DNA of 62,826 nt from Sphingopyxis indica (GCF_900188185.1 NZ_FZPA01000016.1:1-62826), one strand, 5' to 3'. Shown: positions 19,458-29,011, counted from the stretch's first letter. Made by a program: numbers and translations. Notes: a model not told the origin generated them from the sequence alone.

Positions 19458-20300
19458 TCAGCGCGCCGGGGTTGCCGCCGGGGCGCCGGCGCTGTCGTTG
19501 CCCTCGGCCCGCGCGAGCAGATCGGCGGGCTTCAGCGATATATTCTTGACCAGCGTGTCGGCGGGGCCGATCTGACCGACGTCGCGGCCCCCGACCGTCA
19601 CCTTGATCGCCTGCGGGATGCTGGTGCGCAGCGTGAACTGTTCGATATAGGCGGGCGGCACTTCATAGGTTTCGCCGGGATCGAGCGTCCGCCAATTCTC
19701 GGTCTTGCCCGTCGCATCGTCGAAGCCGATCCATACTTCGGACAGGCCGGTCAGCACGACCGGCGCGTCCGCCGCCACCGGGCCGGGCGCGGGCTTGGTC
19801 GCCGCATCATCCGCAACGGTCGCCGGCGCTTCGGAGGCATCGGCGTCGCGGTTCTGCGCCGCGATCAGCGCGTCGTCGGGCTCGACCGACAGAAAGCGCC
19901 AGACGCCATAGGCCGAAACGAGCAGCGCGGCGACGATCGCCAGCGTCCAGGCGAGGCGGGCGGTCGGCAGACGCGCGGGGTCGGTCGGTTCATAGGCTTC
20001 ATAGGCCGGACGCGCTGCATATTCGTCTTCTTCGAGCTCGCGGCGGACGGCGGCGCCGATCTCGGCCTCGGGCAGGTCGACCGCGCGGGCATAAGCGCGC
20101 GCGAAGCCGGTGACATAGGTGCGTCCCGGCAATTCGGAGAAATCGGACTTTTCGATCGCTTCGAGGTGGCGCTGGGTGATCCGTGTCCGCGACGCAACGT
20201 CGGCGAGCGACAAGCCGGCGGCCTCGCGCGCCAGCCGCAATTTGTCACCGGTGCGCGTAATCGCCAGTTCGCCCTGCTCGGCGACCTCTTCGTCTGCCAT
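19458..20300 (-). CDS. RodZ-like protein: helix-turn-helix, one membrane helix, DUF4115 domain
   Basis: 280 residues from the ATG at 20300 (GGAGACAGGA upstream). N-terminal HTH (about 18-75, LRLAREAAGLSLADVASRTRITQRHLEAIEK), acidic linker, one membrane helix (about 117-136) and a periplasmic DUF4115 domain containing VWIGFDDATGKTENWRTLDPGETY. This order is that of RodZ, which links MreB filaments to the membrane and supports rod shape; several alphaproteobacteria carry such proteins beside unrelated genes, so I leave the symbol blank. Confidence 0.8.
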   Translation of the reverse strand: MADEEVAEQGELAITRTGDKLRLAREAAGLSLADVASRTRITQRHLEAIEKSDFSELPGRTYVTGFARAYARAVDLPEAEIGAAVRRELEEDEYAARPAYEAYEPTDPARLPTARLAWTLAIVAALLVSAYGVWRFLSVEPDDALIAAQNRDADASEAPATVADDAATKPAPGPVAADAPVVLTGLSEVWIGFDDATGKTENWRTLDPGETYEVPPAYIEQFTLRTSIPQAIKVTVGGRDVGQIGPADTLVKNISLKPADLLARAEGNDSAGAPAATPAR

Positions 20301-20445
20301 TCCTGTCTCCGTACCAGCCGCGTGCAACCCTTGGTGCGACCGTGCCGGACCATTCTTCGCACCGACGGTGCGGCCGAGTCAAATGAAGTTCGGCAAATGA
20401 CGGATTGAAAAGGTGCCGGATCGCCAGCGACGGTCCGACGCGCGT

Positions 20446-21747
20446 TCAGAGCACATATTTGCTGAGGTCGGTGTCGCCCACGACGTCGGCGAGCTGGCGG
20501 TCGACATAGGCGGCATCGACGGTCAGCGTTTCGCCGCTGCGATCCTCGGCGGTGAAGCTGATGTCCTCGACCAGCCGCTCCATCATCGTCTGCAGCCGGC
20601 GGGCGCCGATATTCTCCACCGTTTCATTGACCTCGGCCGCGAGCTTCGCGACGCGTGCGATCGCGTCGGGCCGGAAGTCGACCGTGACGCCTTCGGTGCC
20701 GAGCAGCGCGGCATATTGTTCGGGAAGCCCCGCCTTCGTCTCGGTCAGGATGCGCACGAAATCCTCTTCGGTCAGCGCCCCCAATTCGACGCGGATCGGC
20801 AGGCGGCCCTGCAGTTCGGGGAGCAGGTCGGAGGGTTTGGCGACGTGGAAGGCGCCGCTCGCGATGAAGAGGACGTGATCGGTCTTCATCGGGCCATATT
20901 TGGTCGCAACGGTCGTGCCCTCGATCAGCGGCAACAGGTCGCGCTGCACGCCCTCGCGGCTCACCGACCCGCCGCGCACGTCGCTGACCGCGATCTTGTC
21001 GATCTCGTCGAGGAAGACGATCCCGTTCGCCTCGGCATCGGCGAGCGCGACGCGCGCGACATCGTCCTGGTCGAGGCGCTTGTCCTGTTCCTCCTCGATC
21101 AGCCGCGTCGCGGCTTCGTGAACGGTCAGCTTGCGGCGCTTCCTGGGCGGACCGCCCATCGCCTTGCCGAGCATGTCCGACAGGTTGATCATGCTCATCT
21201 GACCCGGCTGGCCGGGCAGCTCGAAGCTCATGCTCGGCGCGTCGGCGACCTCGATCTCGACTTCCTTGTCGTCGAGATGGCCCTCGCGGATGCGCTGGCG
21301 AAAGCTCTCGCGGGTCGCCTCGCTCGCGCCCTTGCCGGTCAGCGCGTCGAGCAGACGGTCCATCGCCGCCTCCTCGGCGGCACCGCGCACCGCCTCGCGC
21401 CGGCGGTCCTTTTCGAGGCGCACCGCCTCTTCGACCAGGTCGCGCGCGATCTGTTCGACGTCGCGGCCGACATAGCCGACTTCGGTGAATTTGGTGGCCT
21501 CGACCTTGATGAAGGGCGCGTCGGCGAGCTTGGCGAGGCGGCGCGAAATCTCGGTCTTGCCGCAGCCCGTGGGGCCGATCATCAGAATATTCTTGGGGCT
21601 CACCTCGTCGCGCAGATCGGGCGAAAGCTGCTGGCGGCGCCAGCGATTGCGCAGCGCGACGGCGACCGCGCGCTTCGCGGCGTCCTGGCCGATGATATGC
21701 GTGTCGAGCGCGGCGACGATCGCCTTCGGGGTCAAATCCTTGTTCAT
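20446..21747 (-). CDS. hslU: ATP-dependent protease ATPase subunit HslU
   Basis: 433 residues from the ATG at 21747, six bases after the end of hslV. AAA+ Walker A GPTGCGKT (about 58-65), intermediate I-domain (about 110-240, with [21 protein letters not shown]), Walker [13 protein letters not shown], and the C-terminal LSKYVL tail that inserts into HslV and activates it. HslUV unfolds and degrades misfolded proteins under heat stress. The pair is clearly an operon. Confidence 0.97.
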   Translation of the reverse strand: MNKDLTPKAIVAALDTHIIGQDAAKRAVAVALRNRWRRQQLSPDLRDEVSPKNILMIGPTGCGKTEISRRLAKLADAPFIKVEATKFTEVGYVGRDVEQIARDLVEEAVRLEKDRRREAVRGAAEEAAMDRLLDALTGKGASEATRESFRQRIREGHLDDKEVEIEVADAPSMSFELPGQPGQMSMINLSDMLGKAMGGPPRKRRKLTVHEAATRLIEEEQDKRLDQDDVARVALADAEANGIVFLDEIDKIAVSDVRGGSVSREGVQRDLLPLIEGTTVATKYGPMKTDHVLFIASGAFHVAKPSDLLPELQGRLPIRVELGALTEEDFVRILTETKAGLPEQYAALLGTEGVTVDFRPDAIARVAKLAAEVNETVENIGARRLQTMMERLVEDISFTAEDRSGETLTVDAAYVDRQLADVVGDTDLSKYVL

Positions 21748-21752
21748 GGGGG

Positions 21753-22313
21753 TCAAGCCTGAATGTCGATGGTTTCGAGGGTGGTCTGATCGTTGGTATA
21801 GACGCAGATGTCGGCGGCGATCGCCATCGCCTTCTTCGCCAGCACCTCGGGGTCCTTTTCATAGTCGGCGAGCGCGCGCGCCGCCGACAGCGCATAATTG
21901 CCGCCCGATCCGATCGCGGCGATACCGCCCTGCGGTTCGAGCACGTCGCCATTGCCGGTGATGACCAGCGTTACATCCTTGTCGGCGACGATCATCATCG
22001 CCTCCAGATTCCTCAGATATTTGTCGGTGCGCCAGTCCTTCGCCAGTTCGACCGCGGCGCGCAAAAGCTGGCCGCCATGGCGTTCGAGCTTCGCTTCGAG
22101 CCGTTCGAAGAGGGTGAAGGCATCGGCGGTCGCGCCGGCAAAGCCGCCGATGACGCTGCCGTCGTGCAGGCGGCGCACCTTGCGGGCATTGGCCTTCATC
22201 ACGGTCTGGCCCATCGAAACCTGTCCGTCGCCGATAACGACGACCTTTTCGGCGGTGCGGGCGGATAAGATGGTGGTGCCGTGCCACGGCGCGGCGCTGG
22301 TCTGTTCGCTCAT
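21753..22313 (-). CDS. hslV: ATP-dependent protease catalytic subunit HslV
   Basis: 186 residues. A short propeptide ends before [23 protein letters not shown]; the exposed Thr at the junction (WHG/TTIL) is the N-terminal nucleophile of this proteasome-like dodecamer. [18 protein letters not shown] and [15 protein letters not shown] are conserved. No ribosome site is visible before the ATG, and a sigma-32-like promoter ends a few bases upstream, so the mRNA may be nearly leaderless. Confidence 0.97.
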   Translation of the reverse strand: MSEQTSAAPWHGTTILSARTAEKVVVIGDGQVSMGQTVMKANARKVRRLHDGSVIGGFAGATADAFTLFERLEAKLERHGGQLLRAAVELAKDWRTDKYLRNLEAMMIVADKDVTLVITGNGDVLEPQGGIAAIGSGGNYALSAARALADYEKDPEVLAKKAMAIAADICVYTNDQTTLETIDIQA

Positions 22314-22321
22314 GCCGCGCG

Positions 22322-22350
22322 ATATGGGGCAGGGGGCTTGGCGCCGCAAG
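22322..22350 (-). promoter_or_regulatory. hslV: Candidate sigma-32 (RpoH) promoter of hslVU
   Basis: On the minus strand: CTTGCGG (-35, 22344-22350), a 14-base spacer, then CCCCATAT (-10, 22322-22329). This resembles the RpoH consensus CTTGAAA-N11-16-CCCATNT known for heat-shock genes, and hslVU is a classic RpoH target. The -10 box ends 8 bases before the start codon. Confidence 0.5.
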
Positions 22351-22416
22351 GGTGGGGCTTCATCCCTTCCCCATTCATGGGGCAGGGCAATCGCATATGC
22401 GAGCGACGGGACTTCT

Positions 22417-22531
22417 CCCCTCCCGCTTGCGGGAGGGGTTGGGGGTGGGCAGCGACGTCGCAACGGCCCACCCCGCTGCGACTAGCGAGCAAGCTCGCAA
22501 GTCTCGCTACCCCTCCCGCAAGCGGGAGGGG
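22417..22531. repeat. Palindrome-bounded intergenic repeat, copy A
   Basis: 115 bases bounded by two 22-base palindromes that are reverse complements of each other: CCCCTCCCGC-TT-GCGGGAGGGG (22417-22438) and CCCCTCCCGC-AA-GCGGGAGGGG (22510-22531). Inside lies a hairpin (22480-22503) with GCGAGC-AA-GCTCGC between GACTA and AAGTC. In reverse orientation the core matches the element at 25936-26122. It occupies most of the 273-base gap between hslV and pyrC; no gene is visible. Confidence 0.85.
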
Positions 22532-22586
22532 AAATATCGACGCGCGGCAATTTCACGTGCGATTGTATCAAGGGGCAGGAACGCCT

Positions 22587-23612
22587 TTAGATCACCAGCT
22601 TCCACCCCAGCGTTTCGCCCGCGTGGAAGGGAACGACCTCGCCGATGCGGTCGGGAACCTGCGTCTCGCCGCGTTCGAGAGTGATCGTGCCCTCGTTGAG
22701 CGGCAGGCCATAGAAGCGCGGGCCATGCTCGCTCGCGAAGCCCTCGAACTTGTCGAGCGCGCCGTCCGCGTCGAACGCCGCGACATAGGATTCGAGCGCA
22801 TAGGGCGCATTGAAGATGCCGGCGCAGCCGCACGAAGCCTCCTTGGTATGGACCGCATGCGGAGCGCTGTCGGTGCCGAGGAAATATTTGGGCGAGCCTG
22901 AGGTCGCGGCGGCGCGGACCGCCAGACGGTGCTCCTCGCGCTTGGCGACGGGCAGGCAATAGGCGTGCGGGCGGATGCCGCCGACGAGCATCGCATTGCG
23001 GTTGATATGCAGATGCTGCGGCGTGATCGTTGCCGCGACGGTCGCGGGCGCATCGGCGACGAACTGCGCCGCCTCGGCGGTGGTGATATGCTCAAAGACG
23101 ATCTTGAGCTCGGGCAGCCGCGCGACCAGCGGCGCGAGCGTGCGCTCGATGAACACCGCCTCGCGGTCGAAGATGTCGACGTGCGTGTCGGTAACTTCGC
23201 CGTGGATCAGAAGCGGCATGCCGATGTCGGCCATGCGCTCGAGCACGCCCATGATGTTCGCGACGTCGGTGACGCCGTGCGCGCTGCCCGTCGTCGCATG
23301 CGCGGGATAGAGCTTCGCCGCGGTGAACACGCCTTCCCGATGCCCGCGCGCCAGCTCGTCGGCGTCGCTATGGTCGGTCAGATAGGCGACGATCAGCGGG
23401 GTGAAGTCGAGTTCGGCAGGCACCGCCGCGACGATCCGCTCGCGATAGGCGATGCCCTCGGCGACGCTCGTGACCGGCGGCGACAGGTTCGGCATCACGA
23501 TCGCGCGCGCGAACTGCCGTGCCGTATAAGGTGCGACATGCGTGAGCATCGCGCCGTCGCGCAGATGGACGTGCCAGTCGTCGGGGCGGCGGATGGTCAG
23601 GCGGTCGGTCAT
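22587..23612 (-). CDS. pyrC: Dihydroorotase (class II)
   Basis: 341 residues. Zn ligands in HVH (residues 14-16), carboxylated Lys in [10 protein letters not shown] (Lys100), His in LLIHGEVTD and in FEHITT, and Asp in GTDSAPH; the flexible loop and length fit the E. coli PyrC class. It cyclises N-carbamoyl-aspartate to dihydroorotate, step three of pyrimidine synthesis. Divergent from the ygfZ-like gene with 59 bases between the starts. Confidence 0.96.
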   Translation of the reverse strand: MTDRLTIRRPDDWHVHLRDGAMLTHVAPYTARQFARAIVMPNLSPPVTSVAEGIAYRERIVAAVPAELDFTPLIVAYLTDHSDADELARGHREGVFTAAKLYPAHATTGSAHGVTDVANIMGVLERMADIGMPLLIHGEVTDTHVDIFDREAVFIERTLAPLVARLPELKIVFEHITTAEAAQFVADAPATVAATITPQHLHINRNAMLVGGIRPHAYCLPVAKREEHRLAVRAAATSGSPKYFLGTDSAPHAVHTKEASCGCAGIFNAPYALESYVAAFDADGALDKFEGFASEHGPRFYGLPLNEGTITLERGETQVPDRIGEVVPFHAGETLGWKLVI

Positions 23613-23671
23613 GGCGGGCCTTTGGGCAGATCGTGGCTTGGCTTTGGCTGGGGCGTCCCTAGATTATCGTC

Positions 23672-24400
23672 ATGGCCAATACCACCCTCAACGATCGTGC
23701 TCTTGTCCGCCTGTCGGGCGAGGACGTCCGCGGCTTTCTGCAGGGACTCGTGACCAACGATGTGTCGGGCAGCCTGCCGGTGTGGGCGGGGCTGCTCACG
23801 CCGCAGGGCAAGGCGCTGTTCGATTTCCTGATCTGGGGGGACCGGGACGATCTGCTGATCGACTGCGAGCGCGACGCCGCCGACGATCTGGTCAAGCGGC
23901 TGACGCTCTATCGGCTGCGCCGCGCGATCACCATCGCACGCGACGACGGAATTGCCGTGCATTGGGCGCCCGAAGGCGACCTCGGCGAACCCGACCCGCG
24001 ACTCGCGGCGCTCGGGCAGCGCTGGCTCGCCCCGGCCGATGAAAGCGAGGGCGTCGAGGCCGCGTGGCGCGCGCATCGGCTGGCGCAGGGGGTGACCGAA
24101 GGCCGCGCCGAACTCGGCGACGGCACGACGCTGTGGCTCGAATGCAATGCGATCGAACTGAACGGCGTCAGCTTTTCGAAGGGCTGCTATGTCGGACAGG
24201 AGAATACGGCGCGGATGAACTGGCGGCAGAAGGTCAATCGCCGGCTCGTCGTCGTGCCGATCGCCGATGCCGACGAGAAACGGCAGGTGATCGCCTATCC
24301 CGGCCTCGGCTGGTCGATCGAGCACCGCCGCGTCGAGGCGATCGACCCTGCAAAGGCGCCAGCCTGGCTGCGCGAGGGCCTTGCCATAACGGGGTCATGA
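23672..24400 (+). CDS. ygfZ: Folate-binding YgfZ-family protein (Fe-S cluster repair/assembly)
   Basis: 242 residues with the GcvT-like fold. The family signature K-G-C-[FY]-x-G-Q-E appears as KGCYVGQE near residue 170; other hallmarks are GEDVRGFLQGLVTND at the N terminus and LTPQGKALFDFLIW. YgfZ/IBA57 proteins use folate to support maturation or repair of certain Fe-S enzymes such as MiaB. Alphaproteobacterial forms are shorter than E. coli YgfZ. Divergent from pyrC. Confidence 0.88.
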   Translation: MANTTLNDRALVRLSGEDVRGFLQGLVTNDVSGSLPVWAGLLTPQGKALFDFLIWGDRDDLLIDCERDAADDLVKRLTLYRLRRAITIARDDGIAVHWAPEGDLGEPDPRLAALGQRWLAPADESEGVEAAWRAHRLAQGVTEGRAELGDGTTLWLECNAIELNGVSFSKGCYVGQENTARMNWRQKVNRRLVVVPIADADEKRQVIAYPGLGWSIEHRRVEAIDPAKAPAWLREGLAITGS

Positions 24401-24431
24401 CGCGCGGTGCGTGCCGTGATAGGGTGCGGTC

Positions 24432-25049
24432 ATGCGCCGATTTCACGCCCTTGCCGCGCTGGGCGCCGCGATGCTCGCGGTGCCCGCGCACGCGGCCTGC
24501 GACAGCGCGCCGCCGCCTGCCAAGGGCGGCGAGGGTGCGCCGATCGTCCCCGGCTATGAGCCCGGCCCCGAAACGCCGCCGTCGCCGCTCGTCGAACTCG
24601 CCGCCGATTCGCTCTGGCGCGCGCGCTTCGCCGCGGCGGCCGACGAATTGCTGCCCGCGCTGCTGTCGGGCGACGCTGCGCGCTGGCGGCCCTTGCTCGG
24701 CGGGCCGTGGCTGAACGAGGCCGACCGCGCCAAGGTCTCCGCCTTGCTCGCCGATCAATGCGGCCCCTTCATTCCGCTCGTTCAGGCGACGCGCCCGCCC
24801 GCCCGCCGGATATTCGGCTGGTCGGTGCCGAGCACCTATTCGCCCGCCGACCGCGCCGAGATCGCCGCGCGGCCCGAGGCCGAGGCGCTCGTCTGCTGGT
24901 CGGCGCAGCCGCCGGGCGAAGCGAGCTGGCCGCAGACGGCGGTGGAAGCGGACAATGCGCGCGGCCGCACCTATGCCTGCGCACGGATCGTCTATTCGGT
25001 GCGCGAGAGCCCACCGCAATGGCGCGCCTTCATCGAGGCGCCCGCTTAA
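24432..25049 (+). CDS. Exported hypothetical protein
   Basis: 205 residues with a signal peptide (about 1-22, MLAVPAHAAC). The mature protein has an ordered alpha-rich segment (LVELAADSLWRARFAAAADELLPALLSGDAARW), four Cys residues including the one right after the cleavage site, and a C-terminal strand-rich part ending RAFIEAPA. Function unknown; similar proteins seem limited to sphingomonads. It is 31 bases after ygfZ and may share its transcript. Confidence 0.65.
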   Translation: MRRFHALAALGAAMLAVPAHAACDSAPPPAKGGEGAPIVPGYEPGPETPPSPLVELAADSLWRARFAAAADELLPALLSGDAARWRPLLGGPWLNEADRAKVSALLADQCGPFIPLVQATRPPARRIFGWSVPSTYSPADRAEIAARPEAEALVCWSAQPPGEASWPQTAVEADNARGRTYACARIVYSVRESPPQWRAFIEAPA

Positions 25050-25084
25050 CCAAAAGCCAATATTGATCGCCTAAACCTGCAACC

Positions 25085-25645
25085 ATGATCGGGCGTTTCC
25101 TGGGGCTTGCCGCGGTGATCGCGGTGGTATCGGTCGGCGTGGCGGGGATCGCCGGCCGCACGACGAGCATGAATGCGGTCGGGGCCGCCGATGCGGGCGG
25201 CGACGATAACGGCAATTGGACGACCGAAAAGCGCAAGCATGGCGGCTGGTCGGCCTCGCCGCGCGGCGCGCGCGGTTCGCCCGGCGAAGTAAGGCTCGGG
25301 CGGGCGGGCGATTCGCATTTCTATGCCGACGCCAATGTCGACGGCACCAAGATCCGCATGATGGTCGACAGCGGCGCCTCGATCGTCGCGCTCACCCGCC
25401 GCGATGCCGAGGCGATCGGGATCGACGTCGATTCGCTGCCGATCGCGGGCAGCGCGAACACCGCGGGCGGGCTGGTGCCGGTGCGCCCGGTGACGCTCGA
25501 CAGCGTCGATGTCGAGGGCATCGAAGTGCGCGGCGTGGAGGCGGCGGTGCTCGACGCCGACATGGGCGTTTCGCTGCTAGGGCAGAGCTATTTGTCGAAG
25601 CTCGATGCAGTGAACGTCGAAGGCGATACGATGACGCTGCGGTGA
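25085..25645 (+). CDS. TIGR02281-type retropepsin-like aspartic protease
   Basis: 186 residues. N-terminal membrane helix (about 5-24), a Gly/Arg-rich linker, then a single retropepsin domain: FYADANVDGTKIRMMVDSGASIVALT with catalytic DSGAS (Asp near 95) and the C-terminal VSLLGQSYLSKLDAV segment (LLGxxxL). Clan AA members have one Asp per chain and act as dimers. It is anchored with its active domain probably in the periplasm. Role unknown; Rickettsial relatives are active proteases. Confidence 0.85.
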   Translation: MIGRFLGLAAVIAVVSVGVAGIAGRTTSMNAVGAADAGGDDNGNWTTEKRKHGGWSASPRGARGSPGEVRLGRAGDSHFYADANVDGTKIRMMVDSGASIVALTRRDAEAIGIDVDSLPIAGSANTAGGLVPVRPVTLDSVDVEGIEVRGVEAAVLDADMGVSLLGQSYLSKLDAVNVEGDTMTLR

Positions 25646-25935
25646 TTGGCTGGATTGGGGGTGGCCAGTTGCCATCGTCGTCTTCGGTTATCGTGGGGTG
25701 GTCCGCGTCGTCGTTCCAAAGTTCAGCAAAGTTCAGTCTTGTGCAGCCGCCGATGGGTGGCATTCGCCGAACCGTTCGCGCCGGCTCGCGCCCGTATCCG
25801 TAAAGCCGGGCCGTGACCGCTTTTATCCACCTATCGAAAGAGCCGAGACGAAGGCTGGCACAGCCGAACAATGTAGGACAGCGGTTTTATTGTGGCGGGT
25901 GTCAGACTTGAGGTGGATTCGAGACGTTGCGCCAA
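25646..25935. other. Gene-poor stretch after the protease gene
   Basis: 290 bases without a convincing gene; the whole gap to the MBL hydrolase is 711 bases, most of it repeats described separately. A minus-strand frame ending here (starting near 25871) has no recognised features and overlaps the protease gene. Confidence 0.5.
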
Positions 25936-26122
25936 CCCCTCCTCTTCAGAGGAGGGGCAGCGAGACTTACGCGCGTTGCGCGTTAGTCGCAGCGGGGTGG
26001 TGCTCGAAGTCTTGCGCGCTATCGCGCGCCACCACCGGCGTCGGGTGAACAGTCCCCCGGACTGTTCAGGTCGGTCCGGGGGACCGACCGACCCGACACC
26101 CCCCTCCTCTGAAGAGGAGGGG
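25936..26122. repeat. Palindrome-bounded intergenic repeat, copy B
   Basis: 187 bases bounded by CCCCTCCTCT-TC-AGAGGAGGGG (25936-25957) and its reverse complement (26101-26122). Next to the left palindrome is CAGCGAGACTT, a hairpin ACGCGC-GTT-GCGCGT (25969-25983), then TAGTCGCAGCGGGGTGG, the same order as copy A read in reverse. Within it are also CCCCCGGACTG/CAGTCCGGGGG-like pairings around 26050-26090. It looks like a structured mobile repeat. Confidence 0.85.
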
Positions 26123-26166
26123 CTTAAGAAGGTCCGCAATCGCTCGGATGCCGCCTTTCCAAACAT

Positions 26167-26237
26167 TTCGCGCAGAGACGCAGAGAACGCAGAGATTTTC
26201 ACGCTTGCCCTCTGCGTTCTCTGCGTCTCTGCGCGAA
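26167..26237. repeat. Perfect 28-base inverted repeat with 15-base loop
   Basis: Left arm 26167-26194 and right arm 26210-26237 are exact reverse complements built from CGCAGAGA/CTCTGCG units (three units per arm). Related CTCTGCGTCTCTGCG hairpins are widespread intergenic repeats in bacteria. It lies about 120 bases before the MBL gene and could act as a transcription barrier or mRNA stabiliser. Confidence 0.9.
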
Positions 26238-26356
26238 TCTGGTGATGGCCTGATGGCAACAACCGGTCGACTCCCGCCGCTCGCCCGCATCCACCGGACC
26301 GCCCCGCCTCCAACCCGCCCTTGCCATCCCGGCGGCTTTTCCCCACATCACCCGCC

Positions 26357-27019
26357 ATGAACGCTCCCAACCCCCCGCTGCGCGCCGCGATCGTGCCCGT
26401 CACCGCTTTTCAGCAGAATTGCACGCTGCTCTGGTGTACCGAGACCAACAAGGCGGCCTTCGTCGATCCCGGCGGCGATCTCGACAAGCTGAAGGAGGCG
26501 GTCAGGCAGACCGGGGTCGAGGTCGAGAAGATCCTCGTCACCCACGGCCATATGGACCATTGCGGACAGGCGGGCGTGCTCGCGAAGGAACTGGGCGTGC
26601 CGATCGAGGGGCCGCACGAGGACGACCGCTTCTGGATCGAGCGGCTCGGCGAGGATGGCGCGCGCTTCGGCTTGTCGGGCGAGGTGTTCGAGCCCGACCG
26701 CTGGCTGAGCGACGGCGACACCGTCACCGTCGGCAATCTTTCCATCGACGTCATCCATTGCCCGGGCCACACGCCGGGGCACGTCGTTTTTTATCACAAG
26801 CCGTCGAAGCTCGCGATCGTCGGTGACGTGCTGTTTCAGGGGTCGATCGGGCGCACCGATTTTCCGCGCGGTGACCACGGGCAGCTGCTTGCGTCGATCA
26901 CGCAGAAACTGTGGCCGCTCGGCGACGACACGGTCTTCCTGCCCGGCCACGGCCCGCACAGCAATTTCGGGGCCGAGCGCAAGACCAATCCCTTCGTCAG
27001 CGACGAAGCGCTGGCGTAG
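26357..27019 (+). CDS. MBL-fold metallohydrolase (glyoxalase II-like, YcbL type)
   Basis: 220 residues from the ATG at 26357. The metal site THGHMDH starts near residue 61, followed by the second-ligand segment HCPGHTPGHVVFY, GDVLFQGSIGRTDFPRGD and the final LPGHGPHSNFGAE. This matches the short single-domain glyoxalase-II-like hydrolases such as E. coli YcbL/GloC, which cleave S-lactoylglutathione-type thioesters; the substrate is inferred. A longer in-frame start is possible but reads through repeat sequence. Confidence 0.88.
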   Translation: MNAPNPPLRAAIVPVTAFQQNCTLLWCTETNKAAFVDPGGDLDKLKEAVRQTGVEVEKILVTHGHMDHCGQAGVLAKELGVPIEGPHEDDRFWIERLGEDGARFGLSGEVFEPDRWLSDGDTVTVGNLSIDVIHCPGHTPGHVVFYHKPSKLAIVGDVLFQGSIGRTDFPRGDHGQLLASITQKLWPLGDDTVFLPGHGPHSNFGAERKTNPFVSDEALA

Positions 27020-27030
27020 CGAAGCCTCCG

Positions 27031-27471
27031 CTATTGCGGAGCGACGATTTCGGTTTCCTGCACCTCGGTCGCGACGATCGTCGTCGGGGTCAGATAGACT
27101 GCGAGCAACGCGGTGATGGCGAGACCCGCCTGGACGAGCATCGTCACGAGCGTGCCGGCGGCGCGCGCCCAGGTCTTTCCGTCCATGCCGATCGCGTGGA
27201 AAATCCGCGCGACGAGATAGATTGCGCCCGTCGCCCACAGCCAGATCGACGAACCGAGGCCGAGTTCGACGAGGAAGAGCAGGATCAGCACGAAAGCGGT
27301 GTTTTCGACATAATTGCTGTGCGCGCGCATCCGCCGGATCACGCGCTCGTTGCCGCCGTCGCCGACCGACACTTTTTCTTGCCCGCGCACGCGCCCGACG
27401 CGCATCGCGAGCCAGATGTTGAGCAGCGCCGCCCCCGCGGCGATGGTCAGGCTGATCGGCAACATCGTCAT
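27031..27471 (-). CDS. MAPEG domain membrane protein
   Basis: 146 residues with four membrane helices (about 3-23, 60-82, 85-103, 112-132). Family features: LNIWLAMRVGRVRGQEKVSVGDG, the HSNYVENTAF motif (residues 53-62) and RIFHAIGMDG. MAPEG proteins include glutathione transferases and eicosanoid enzymes; bacterial YecN-like members have unknown substrates. It converges with the MBL hydrolase, 11 bases between stops. Confidence 0.85.
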   Translation of the reverse strand: MTMLPISLTIAAGAALLNIWLAMRVGRVRGQEKVSVGDGGNERVIRRMRAHSNYVENTAFVLILLFLVELGLGSSIWLWATGAIYLVARIFHAIGMDGKTWARAAGTLVTMLVQAGLAITALLAVYLTPTTIVATEVQETEIVAPQ

Positions 27472-27777
27472 TTCGCTTCCCCTCCAATGCTCTGCGGCGC
27501 TATAACGGGCGCCGGGCTCCGGCGTGTGTGGCATTGTCATCGAGGCAGAGCAAGCGATCCGGTGGGGCTTGCCTTTGCGAGCAAAAACGCTATAGCCGCG
27601 CCCGATCCGGCACCCGACACCATCAGGCGTTGAGGCACCTTCCGGCGGAAGATTTTCCTGCAAAATGAGCGGGAACAGCCTTCGGCGCGGCGGGCGGGCC
27701 AGTCGTTCTCCACAAGCGGGGATGACAAGTCCGGGTTCGCCGATTTGTGATAAACAGTTGAGAATACAGGATATATC

Positions 27778-27954
27778 ATGGCCGTCCCCAAGCGAAAAAC
27801 ATCGCCCTCGAAGCGCGGCATGCGTCGCAGCCACGACGCCCTGAAGGTCGAAGCCTATCAGGAATGCCCGAATTGCGGCGAACTGAAGCGCCCGCACAAC
27901 CTCTGCAATGCCTGTGGCCACTACAACGGCCGCGAAGTGGTGTCGGTCGCCTGA
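27778..27954 (+). CDS. rpmF: 50S ribosomal protein L32
   Basis: 58 residues: [20 protein letters not shown], the standard L32 start, then a zinc-ribbon type [22 protein letters not shown] (four Cys kept, so zinc-binding form). It heads the conserved rpmF-plsX-fabH cluster joining ribosome and lipid synthesis. About 306 bases separate it from the divergent MAPEG gene; nothing else is evident there. Confidence 0.98.
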   Translation: MAVPKRKTSPSKRGMRRSHDALKVEAYQECPNCGELKRPHNLCNACGHYNGREVVSVA

Positions 27955-27976
27955 ACCTTAGCCGGAGGGCGTACCG

Positions 27977-29011
27977 ATGAGCCTGACACCGCGAATCGCG
28001 ATCGATGCGATGGGCGGTGACGTCGGCGTCCGCGTGATGTGCGCGGGCGCGGCGATGGCGCGTCACCAGCACGAGCGCCTTCGCTTCCTGCTCGTCGGCG
28101 ACGAGACGCGGATCAAGGCCGCGCTCGAAAATCACCCGAACCTGCGCGCGGCGTCGGAGATCATCCACACCGACAAGGTCGTTTCGGGCGAGGCAAAGCC
28201 GAGCCAGGCGCTGCGGTCCGGACGCGGCAGTTCGATGGGGCTCGCGATCGACGCGGTGAAGCGCGGCGATGCCGGCGGCGCCGTCTCGGCGGGCAACACC
28301 GGCGCGCTGATGGCGATGTCGAAGCTCGCGCTGCGCACGATGCCGGGGATCGACCGGCCGGCGCTCGCGGCGCTGCTGCCGTCGCTCGGCGACAATGACG
28401 TCGTGATGCTCGACCTCGGCGCCAATACCGACTGCGATGCCAACAATCTCGTCCAGTTCGCGGTGATGGGCGCCGCCTATGCGCGCACCGCAATGGGGCT
28501 GGAGCGGCCGCGCGTCGCGCTGCTCAACATCGGCACCGAGGAATTGAAGGGCACCGACCAGATCCGCGACGCGGCGGCAATGCTCCGCGGCGCCGAAGGG
28601 CTGCCGATGGAATTCACCGGCTTCATCGAAGGCGACAAGCTGTCGCGCGGCCATGTCGACGTGATCGTCCATGACGGCTTTTCGGGCAATATCGCCTTGA
28701 AGACGATCGAGGGCACCGCGCGCTTCGTGACCGACCTTCTGCGCCGCGCCTTCACCTCGTCGACGCGCTCGAAGATCGGCTTTCTGATCTCGCGCCCCGC
28801 GACCGAGCTGCTGCGCCATCATCTCGATCCGAACAATCACAATGGCGCGGTGTTTCTCGGCCTCAACGGCGTGGTGCTCAAGAGCCACGGCAGCGCCGAT
28901 GCGAAGGGCGTCGCCAACGCCGTCCATCTGTGCGCCGAACTGATCGAAAAGGACATCACGCGCCAGGTGACCGAGGATCTCGCCAATTTCCGCCACGAGG
29001 ACGCGGCATGA
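27977..29011 (+). CDS. plsX: Phosphate acyltransferase PlsX
   Basis: 344 residues. Typical N terminus [11 protein letters not shown], then [65 protein letters not shown] and the C-terminal [17 protein letters not shown]. It makes acyl-phosphate from acyl-ACP for PlsY, whose gene is at 42653. The stop overlaps the fabH start (ATGA), so the two are translationally coupled. Confidence 0.97.
   Translation: MSLTPRIAIDAMGGDVGVRVMCAGAAMARHQHERLRFLLVGDETRIKAALENHPNLRAASEIIHTDKVVSGEAKPSQALRSGRGSSMGLAIDAVKRGDAGGAVSAGNTGALMAMSKLALRTMPGIDRPALAALLPSLGDNDVVMLDLGANTDCDANNLVQFAVMGAAYARTAMGLERPRVALLNIGTEELKGTDQIRDAAAMLRGAEGLPMEFTGFIEGDKLSRGHVDVIVHDGFSGNIALKTIEGTARFVTDLLRRAFTSSTRSKIGFLISRPATELLRHHLDPNNHNGAVFLGLNGVVLKSHGSADAKGVANAVHLCAELIEKDITRQVTEDLANFRHEDAA

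Noticed and set aside
22417..22531. Possible CRISPR or rho-independent terminator array
   Set aside because: Two palindromes with unequal interior do not form a spaced repeat array, and there is no cas gene; treated as a dispersed repeat.
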